A stretch of 58,526 nucleotides of DNA from Gallionellales bacterium RIFCSPLOWO2_02_FULL_57_47 (GTDB lineage Bacteria; Pseudomonadota; Gammaproteobacteria; Burkholderiales; Gallionellaceae). Position 1 is the stretch's first letter. The number at the start of each line of letters is the position of its first letter. The stretch lies in contig MGWZ01000022.1 in assembly GCA_001801175.1 (NCBI GenBank), positions 1-58,526 on the forward strand, written 5' to 3'. Below are positions 52,945 through 58,526 of the stretch, one piece after another. Made by a program: the position numbers and the translations under genes. Under the pieces are notes generated by a model. It saw only the letters and a program-made list of their open reading frames with translations. It was not told where the DNA came from and ran no database searches.

Positions 52945-53073
52945 GCCGCTATTGCACCACAGTAGATTGTAAAGATTCCCATAAATGCTTGCTAATTTAG
53001 ATGACTGGATGCAGAATTTAACGCAACGCAGCAACATTGCTTGCCTCTATTACTGATTCCGCCGGAGTTTTCC

Positions 53074-54189
53074 ATGCGCAAGATTATATCGCTGATTTGC
53101 CTTCTGTTACCCACCCTCGCTTGTGCCGATCAGCTTCAAATTCGCCCGGAAATTCGTCGGGACGCACCGGATCGATACATCGTTGTCAAGGGCGACACGC
53201 TGTGGGACATCTCCGGCAAATTCTTCAGCGACCCGTGGAAATGGCCGCATATCTGGGGACTGAACAAGGACACCATTAAAGACCCGCACTGGATATACCC
53301 TGGCGATACGATCAATCTTGACCGCACCAGCGGCACATTGCGCATCGGTGAGGGCGACACGGGAAAGCCGGGAGTTGCAGGCGTCACCAGTGTTACCGGT
53401 GTTGAGCGTGGCATCAGCGACTCAGGCGAGAGGGGCCGTATCATCAGTCTTTCCCCCAAAGTACACGATGAACCGAGTACTCACGATGCTATCCCGAGCA
53501 TTCCTGCCAAAATCATCGGGCCATTTTTAAGCCAGCCGCTGGTAATTGAAGAAGACGCGCTGCAGGATGCACCGGCAATGATCGGTGCGCGCGAAGGCCG
53601 GGTGGTGCTTGGCGCGTTTGACATCGGCTTTGCCACAGGCCTGACCTCGGACAAAGGCGACAAATGGCAAATTTACCGTCCTGGCAAGAAATTTATCGAC
53701 CCGGAAACTGACGAGGTGCTGGGTATTGAGGCAGTTTATCTCGGCAACGCCGAAGTGAAGGAATTTGCGGAGGTCAGCACCGTTGGGATCACTTATTCCT
53801 TACAGGAAATTTATAAAGGTGACCTGCTGTTTGCGTCTTCCAGCGATGCGACCGGCCCTTACCTGCCGCGCGCGCCTGAAACCAGCATTTCAGCCCGTGT
53901 GATTTCGGTATATGGCGGGGTATCACAGGCTGGGCAAAATGCCGCGATTGTTTTAAACAAGGGCGCACGCGATGGGCTGGAGGTTGGCCATGTGCTGGCT
54001 CTGTATCACAAAGGGGAAGTTGTCAAGGTAAAGGGCAAACACTTTTATAACTGGGATAAGGCTTATACGTTGCCGGATGAGCGCTATGGCCTGGTGTTCG
54101 TGTTCCGCGTATTCAACAAGGTAGCGTACGCGCTGGTGATGCAGACAAAACTGCCGGTACAGTTGCTGGACCGCGCGCAAACACCGTAA
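53074..54189 (+). CDS. LysM domain exported protein
   Basis: The ATG at 53074, after CCGGAG, encodes 371 residues with a signal peptide (MRKIISLICLLLPTLACA) and a LysM domain (about 35-90, DRYIVVKGDTLWDISGKFF...WIYPGDTINL) that binds peptidoglycan. The remaining ~270 residues contain beta-rich stretches such as GKFIDPETDEVLGIEAVYLGNAEV, which I do not recognise further. This family precedes dprA in many betaproteobacteria, as here. Its ATG is divergent from def. The dprA gene starts three bases after its stop, so both should be one transcript with smg and topA. Confidence 0.9.
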   Translation: MRKIISLICLLLPTLACADQLQIRPEIRRDAPDRYIVVKGDTLWDISGKFFSDPWKWPHIWGLNKDTIKDPHWIYPGDTINLDRTSGTLRIGEGDTGKPGVAGVTSVTGVERGISDSGERGRIISLSPKVHDEPSTHDAIPSIPAKIIGPFLSQPLVIEEDALQDAPAMIGAREGRVVLGAFDIGFATGLTSDKGDKWQIYRPGKKFIDPETDEVLGIEAVYLGNAEVKEFAEVSTVGITYSLQEIYKGDLLFASSSDATGPYLPRAPETSISARVISVYGGVSQAGQNAAIVLNKGARDGLEVGHVLALYHKGEVVKVKGKHFYNWDKAYTLPDERYGLVFVFRVFNKVAYALVMQTKLPVQLLDRAQTP

Positions 54190-54192
54190 ATA

Positions 54193-55284
54193 ATGAAAGT
54201 TGATGTGTCGCTTGAAGCTTGGCTGGCACTAAGCCTGACTCGAGGCCTGGGCGGCGAAGGAGCGCGTCAACTGTTAAAGGAATTTGGCTCCCCAGAAGCG
54301 GTTATTGCCGCATCCACCAGCTCGCTCAAATCTGTCGTCAAACCCGAGGTTGCCGCCGAAATCGGCAAAGGATACGCCAACGAGGCTATTGCGCCGACTT
54401 TGGCCTGGCTGGAAGACAGCAACAACCACATCGTCACCCTCGCCGATAGCGACTACCCGCAGGCCCTGCTGAACATTCCCGACCCGCCGCTGCTGTTGTA
54501 TGTGAAGGGGAGGCTTGACCTGCTCAACCACTCCGCGCTGGCCATGGTTGGAAGCCGCAATGCCACTCCGCAGGGCATAGTCAACGCCGAGGCGTTTGCC
54601 AAATCATTCAGCGCTGCCGGGTTATGCATCATCAGCGGCATGGCGCATGGTATCGATGCCGCCGCGCATCGCGGCGCTTTGCGCGGCCAGGGCAGCAGTA
54701 TTGCCGTGATAGGCACCGGGCTGGACAAGGTCTATCCGGCCGCCAATCGTGATCTGGCGCACGCGCTCGCGCAGCAAGGCGCATTGATCTCGGAATTCCC
54801 GCTGGGCACGCCCCCGCTGCCCGCAAATTTTCCGCGCCGCAACCGCATCATCAGCGGTATGAGCCTGGGCTGCCTGGTGGTGGAGGCCTCGCTGCAAAGC
54901 GGCTCGCTGATTACCGCACGCCTGGCACTTGAGCAAGGCAGGGACGTGTTTGCCGTTCCCGGCTCGATCCATGCGCCGCAAAGCAAAGGCTGCCACGCGC
55001 TGCTCAAGCAGGGCGCGAAACTGGTTGAATCCGCGCAGGATATCCTTGAGGAGTTGGGCGGTTTGCTTATCACGCCATCCCTGAATTCAGTGACACAAGG
55101 CATTGATATACAAGGCACAGACTACGCGCTGCTGGAGCATCTCGGCTTCGATCCGGTGGATGTGGAAACGCTCAGAGTTCGCAGCGGCTTGACGATAGCC
55201 GAGCTATCCGCCATGCTGTTGACGCTCGAACTGAGCGGGCACGTCAGTACGATACCCGGCGGTTTATATCAACGTATCCATTAA
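54193..55284 (+). CDS. dprA: DNA-processing protein DprA
   Basis: The 363-residue protein binds incoming single-stranded DNA and loads RecA in transformation. The Rossmann-like core is clear: ALAMVGSRNATPQG, IISGMAHGIDAAAHRGAL, VIGTGLDKVYPAANRDLA, LISEFPLGTPPLPANFPRRNRIISGMSLG and SGSLITARLALEQGRDVFAVPGS. A helix-hairpin-helix-like N terminus and a C-terminal winged-helix (about 305-363) match full-length DprA. With yifB/comM and the pilus genes it suggests competence potential, though no com operon is here. smg follows after 14 bases. Confidence 0.96.
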   Translation: MKVDVSLEAWLALSLTRGLGGEGARQLLKEFGSPEAVIAASTSSLKSVVKPEVAAEIGKGYANEAIAPTLAWLEDSNNHIVTLADSDYPQALLNIPDPPLLLYVKGRLDLLNHSALAMVGSRNATPQGIVNAEAFAKSFSAAGLCIISGMAHGIDAAAHRGALRGQGSSIAVIGTGLDKVYPAANRDLAHALAQQGALISEFPLGTPPLPANFPRRNRIISGMSLGCLVVEASLQSGSLITARLALEQGRDVFAVPGSIHAPQSKGCHALLKQGAKLVESAQDILEELGGLLITPSLNSVTQGIDIQGTDYALLEHLGFDPVDVETLRVRSGLTIAELSAMLLTLELSGHVSTIPGGLYQRIH

Positions 55285-55298
55285 GTACCGCACAAATC

Positions 55299-55754
55299 AT
55301 GTTTGAAATTCTTATGTACCTGTTTGAAAGTTACTTCGATGCGGGCAGTTATCCTGAACCGGACAAGCTGTCGCGAAAACTTTCCGCCGCCGGTTTCGAA
55401 GGCGAAGAGATCAGCGAAGCGCTGACCTGGTTGTCCGCTTTGCAGCAGCAAAATCCCGAAAGCTATCCAGCCGGCCTTGAGCACGCCGGGCAGCGTCATT
55501 TCGCCGAACTGGAGCAGCAACGGGTCAGCTGTGAAGCGCGTCAATTCCTGTTGTTCGCCGAACAGCAACACCTGATTTCAGCCGTTGAGCGCGAAATGAT
55601 CATAGACCGCGCCGTCGCCCTGCAGCAGGAAAATCTCGCGCTGGACAAGCTCAAGCTGATCATGCTGATGGTGCTGTGGAACCGCCATCAGGACCTCGAT
55701 CCGTTGCTGATCGAAGAATTACTTACCCCGCTGCATTCCGCGCAATTACACTGA
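55299..55754 (+). CDS. smg: Smg family protein (DUF494)
   Basis: This 151-residue acidic protein begins MFEILMYLFESYFDAGSYPEPDKLSRKLSAAGFE and has EISEALTWLSALQ and LDKLKLIMLMVLWNRHQDLDPLLIEELL, the Smg/DUF494 signature. The role of Smg is not established. It sits between dprA and topA, which is the usual position of the family in proteobacteria. It ends 16 bases before topA. A weak AATCATG context lies at its start. Confidence 0.92.
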   Translation: MFEILMYLFESYFDAGSYPEPDKLSRKLSAAGFEGEEISEALTWLSALQQQNPESYPAGLEHAGQRHFAELEQQRVSCEARQFLLFAEQQHLISAVEREMIIDRAVALQQENLALDKLKLIMLMVLWNRHQDLDPLLIEELLTPLHSAQLH

Positions 55755-55770
55755 GCCTCAAACCGCACGC

Positions 55771-58473
55771 ATGGCAACCAACCTTCTGATCGTAGAATCT
55801 CCGGCAAAAGCCAAAACGCTTAAAAAATATCTGGGCAAGGACTATGAAGTGCTTGCCTCATACGGACACGTGCGCGACCTGATACCCAAGACGGGCGCGG
55901 TCGATCCCGAAAACGACTTTGCGATGCAATACGAAACCATCGCGCGCAACAGCAAGCATCTGGATGCGATTGCAAAAGCAGCATCCGCAGCCGACAACAT
56001 CCTGCTGGCGCCCGACCCGGACCGCGAAGGAGAAGCAATTGCCTGGCACATATCCGAGTTGCTCAAGGCCAAGCGCGGCCTGAAGAACAAGAATATGCAG
56101 CGCGTGGTGTTCTATGAAATCACCCAGTCGGCGGTGCGCGAAGCGGTCGCTCACCCCCGGGAAATATCAATGCCGCTGGTGAATGCACAACAGGCTCGGC
56201 GCGCGCTGGACTATCTGGTCGGCTTCAATCTGTCGCCATTGCTGTGGCGCAAGATACGCACCGGTTTGTCGGCAGGGCGCGTGCAAAGTCCCGCGCTGCG
56301 GATGATCGTCGAGCGCGAACTGGAGATCGAGGCGTTCAAGAGCCAGGAATACTGGTCCGTCCATCTGGATACCAACAAGGATCACCTGCCGTTCACCGCC
56401 AAACTGTTCCAGTACCAGGGCAAGAAACTCGAACAGCTCAGCATCGCCAGCCAGGCCGAATACGACGCGATTCATGCCAAACTCAACGATGCCAAGCTGC
56501 CACCCAAGGTGGTGCGCGTCGAGAAGAAAGCCAAGCAGCGTTATGCCGCCGCGCCGTTCACCACCTCCACGCTGCAACAGGAAGCGGTGCGAAAACTGGG
56601 CATGACTGCCGACCGCACGATGCGCACCGCGCAATCGCTGTATGAAGGCGTGGACATCGGCGGCCAGGGAGGCGGACAGACCGTCGGGCTGATCTCCTAC
56701 ATGCGTACCGACTCGGTGTCCCTGGCAAAAGAGGCGGTGCAGGAGATCCGCGACTACATCAAGGATAATTTTTCGCCGGATTATCTGCCGTCTACCCAGC
56801 CAACCTACAAGAGCAAGACCAAGAACGCGCAGGAGTCGCACGAAGCGATCCGCCCGACCTCGATTCTGCGAACCCCGGACAGCCTGCGCGATCATCTCAC
56901 TGCCGATCAGGCGCGGCTCTACGAAATGATCTGGAAGCGCACGCTGGCGTGCCAGATGGCGCCGGCGCGTTTCGATACCGTGAGCGTGGATATCCGCCTG
57001 GGCGGCGACACCACGCTGTTCCGCGCCAACGGCCAGGTGCTGGTATTCCCCGGCTTCATCGGCGTGTACATGGAAGACGTGGACGACGCGACCGAAGAAG
57101 AGGGCGGCAAGCTGCCGCCGCTGGCCGAGGGCGATGTGCTGCCCGTCGACAAGCTGTACGGCGAACAGCACTTCACCCAGCCGCCGCCGCGCTATTCGGA
57201 AGCCAGCCTGGTCAAGGCGCTGGAAGAGCACGGCATCGGCAGGCCGTCCACTTACGCCACCATCATCTCCACGCTGCAAGCGCGTGAATACGCCATTCTG
57301 GACAAGAAACGCTTTGTGCCCACCGACGTCGGGCGCGTAGTCACGCGTTTCCTCACCGATCATTTCACCCGCTATGTGGATTACGGCTTCACCGCCCACC
57401 TCGAGGACGAGCTGGATGAAGTATCCGAAGGCAAGCGCGACTGGATCGGCGTGCTGGAAGAATTCTGGAAAGGTTTTTCCAAACTCATCAAGGAAAAAGC
57501 CAGCATCGACCGGCCGGTCGAGCTGATCGACGAAGCCTGCCCGGAGTGCGGCAAGCCGCTCGCCAAGAAACTCAGCCGTTACGGCAGCTTTATCAGTTGC
57601 ACCAACTATCCGGAGTGCAAATACAAACGCAGCCTCAGCGGCGAGTCGCAGGATGATGCTTTGGCAAGAGTGGAACTGGGCATGCATCCCGAGGCCCAGC
57701 TGCCCGTGCTGTTGCTGCGCGGCCCGTACGGCCACTACGTGCAACTGGGCGAAGTCGTGAAAGAGGAGAAAGCAAAACCGAAACGCGTCTCGTGGCCGAA
57801 AGAAATGCCGCTCGAACAGGCCGATCTGGCGAGTGCGCTGAAGTTGCTGGCGCTGCCTCGCGAACTCGGCGCGCATCCGGAAACCGGCAAGAAAGTCATC
57901 GTCAACATCGGGCGCTTCGGTCCCTACATCGGGCACGACGGCAAGTTCAAGTCCATTCCGCGCACGGACAGCATCTTCGAAATCAAACTGGACCGCGCAA
58001 TGGAACTGCTGGCGCAAGCCCGCGACGGCAACACCGTGCTGCGCGTGTTGGGCGACCACCCGGACGACAAAACCAGCGTGGAAATTTGCAGCGGCCGCTA
58101 CGGTCCCTATGTCCGCCACGGCAAGATCAACGCCACGCTGCCCAAGGATATTTCGCCGGATGAGCTCACGATGGAAGAAGCGCTGGAACTGATCGCCGCC
58201 AAGGCGGCGAAGGGCGGCGGAAAGGCCAGGAAACCGGCTGCCAGGAAACCGTCCGCCAAGACCACTAAAACCAAGGCGGTGAAGACGACCAAGGCAAAAA
58301 CCGCAACGCCCAAGGAAAAGGCCGTACCGGCCAAAACACCTGCGAAGACAAAGACCGCTGCGAAGCCAGTTACCGGAAAGGTTGCTGCCGAGAAGGCGGC
58401 TAAACTCGCCGTTAAAACTAAACCTGCTGTTAAGAAAGTCTCAGCTAAAAAACCTGCGAAGACCAAGGGTTAG
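55771..58473 (+). CDS. topA: DNA topoisomerase I
   Basis: The 900-residue type IA enzyme relaxes negative supercoils. It has the Toprim domain (about 1-145, VESPAKAKTLKKYLG and PDPDREGEAIAWHI), the catalytic Tyr at about residue 310 in GLISYMRTDSVSL, the GIGRPSTYATIIS block, one C4 zinc finger (CPECGKPL...CTNYPEC, from about residue 590), and C-terminal repeats of GRFGPYIGHDGKF and GRYGPYVRHGKIN. E. coli TopA has more zinc fingers; here they are replaced by Topo C-terminal repeats. The last ~80 residues are Lys/Ala/Pro/Thr-rich, like histone H1 tails, and probably bind DNA. It is last of LysM-dprA-smg-topA. Confidence 0.97.
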   Translation: MATNLLIVESPAKAKTLKKYLGKDYEVLASYGHVRDLIPKTGAVDPENDFAMQYETIARNSKHLDAIAKAASAADNILLAPDPDREGEAIAWHISELLKAKRGLKNKNMQRVVFYEITQSAVREAVAHPREISMPLVNAQQARRALDYLVGFNLSPLLWRKIRTGLSAGRVQSPALRMIVERELEIEAFKSQEYWSVHLDTNKDHLPFTAKLFQYQGKKLEQLSIASQAEYDAIHAKLNDAKLPPKVVRVEKKAKQRYAAAPFTTSTLQQEAVRKLGMTADRTMRTAQSLYEGVDIGGQGGGQTVGLISYMRTDSVSLAKEAVQEIRDYIKDNFSPDYLPSTQPTYKSKTKNAQESHEAIRPTSILRTPDSLRDHLTADQARLYEMIWKRTLACQMAPARFDTVSVDIRLGGDTTLFRANGQVLVFPGFIGVYMEDVDDATEEEGGKLPPLAEGDVLPVDKLYGEQHFTQPPPRYSEASLVKALEEHGIGRPSTYATIISTLQAREYAILDKKRFVPTDVGRVVTRFLTDHFTRYVDYGFTAHLEDELDEVSEGKRDWIGVLEEFWKGFSKLIKEKASIDRPVELIDEACPECGKPLAKKLSRYGSFISCTNYPECKYKRSLSGESQDDALARVELGMHPEAQLPVLLLRGPYGHYVQLGEVVKEEKAKPKRVSWPKEMPLEQADLASALKLLALPRELGAHPETGKKVIVNIGRFGPYIGHDGKFKSIPRTDSIFEIKLDRAMELLAQARDGNTVLRVLGDHPDDKTSVEICSGRYGPYVRHGKINATLPKDISPDELTMEEALELIAAKAAKGGGKARKPAARKPSAKTTKTKAVKTTKAKTATPKEKAVPAKTPAKTKTAAKPVTGKVAAEKAAKLAVKTKPAVKKVSAKKPAKTKG

Positions 58474-58483
58474 CTATTATTAG

Positions 58484-58510
58484 CGGTAGGGCGGGTCACA
58501 CCCACCGTTT
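58484..58510 (+). terminator. Possible terminator after topA
   Basis: GGGCGGGTCACACCCACC can form a seven-base-pair stem with one mismatch and is followed by GTTTTT. It resembles the GTAGGGCGGGTTA repeat at 43766, so it may be a repeat that doubles as a terminator. Confidence 0.5.
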
Positions 58511-58526
58511 TTCAATCGCCAAATTT

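Noticed and set aside
56167-58119. 650-codon open frame antisense to topA, and similar long antisense frames in metH (7778-8641, 9635-10597, 10619-11683)
   Set aside because: They lie exactly opposite well-conserved genes, show no domain or codon logic of their own, and arise from the GC-rich third positions of the sense gene.

Overview
This 58.5 kb window looks like a chromosomal segment of an autotrophy-capable betaproteobacterium. The gene neighbourhoods (tkt-gap-pgk-pyk-fba; ntrXY-rsmB-fmt-def; LysM-dprA-smg-topA; ntrBC-glnA) and the protein sequences fit the Nitrosomonadales/Gallionellaceae. That assignment is inference from gene content and order; there is no rRNA in the window. I saw no tRNA, rRNA, CRISPR array, prophage or intact transposase gene.

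Layout. 1-7.6 kb: the start of a tolC-type gene, pcm, ubiK-yifB, and a reverse-strand cluster of four lipoprotein genes (LPP20 family, LpoB-like, COG3014-like, a second LPP20-like) followed upstream by two small envelope proteins. 7.8-14.5 kb: metH, a tandem pair of FKBP isomerases (one cut off from its signal peptide by a frameshift), a DUF486 protein and mpl. 14.5-20.5 kb: the nitrogen module ntrC, ntrB and glnA, with a sigma-54 promoter and two NtrC-type sites before glnA, then a cation diffusion transporter. 20.6-27.1 kb: rhodanese, xthA, pyrE, carbonic anhydrase, purC, purE and fbp. 27.4-38.1 kb: a large Ig-like/beta-propeller lipoprotein, then a pilus operon pilE-fimT-pilV-pilW-pilX-pilY1. 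38.5-45.9 kb: the sugar-phosphate operon tkt-gap-pgk-pyk-fba, which together with fbp could serve the Calvin-Benson cycle. 46.0-52.9 kb: ntrX-like/ntrY, a DUF4390 protein, rsmB, fmt and def. 53.0-58.5 kb: a LysM protein, dprA, smg and topA.

The most unusual feature is the density and behaviour of small repeats. At least eight families occur: a ~50-nt REP-like hairpin (five copies, four of them nested in or beside other repeats), inverted arrays of heptanucleotides (four copies), two MITE-like elements with terminal inverted repeats, 25-bp double palindromes whose stems differ by compensatory changes, and several GC-rich palindromes. Several have entered protein-coding sequence without breaking the frame: metH, xthA, rsmB, the leader peptides of minor pilins PilV and PilX, and the signal peptide of the DUF4390 protein. 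Others supply stop codons (mpl/ntrC, a DUF4124 gene, rsmB) or a ribosome binding site (DUF486). Every junction of the tkt-gap-pgk-pyk-fba operon carries a repeat palindrome.

All calls come from reading the sequence by eye; family names come from recognised motifs and remembered family architecture, not from a search.
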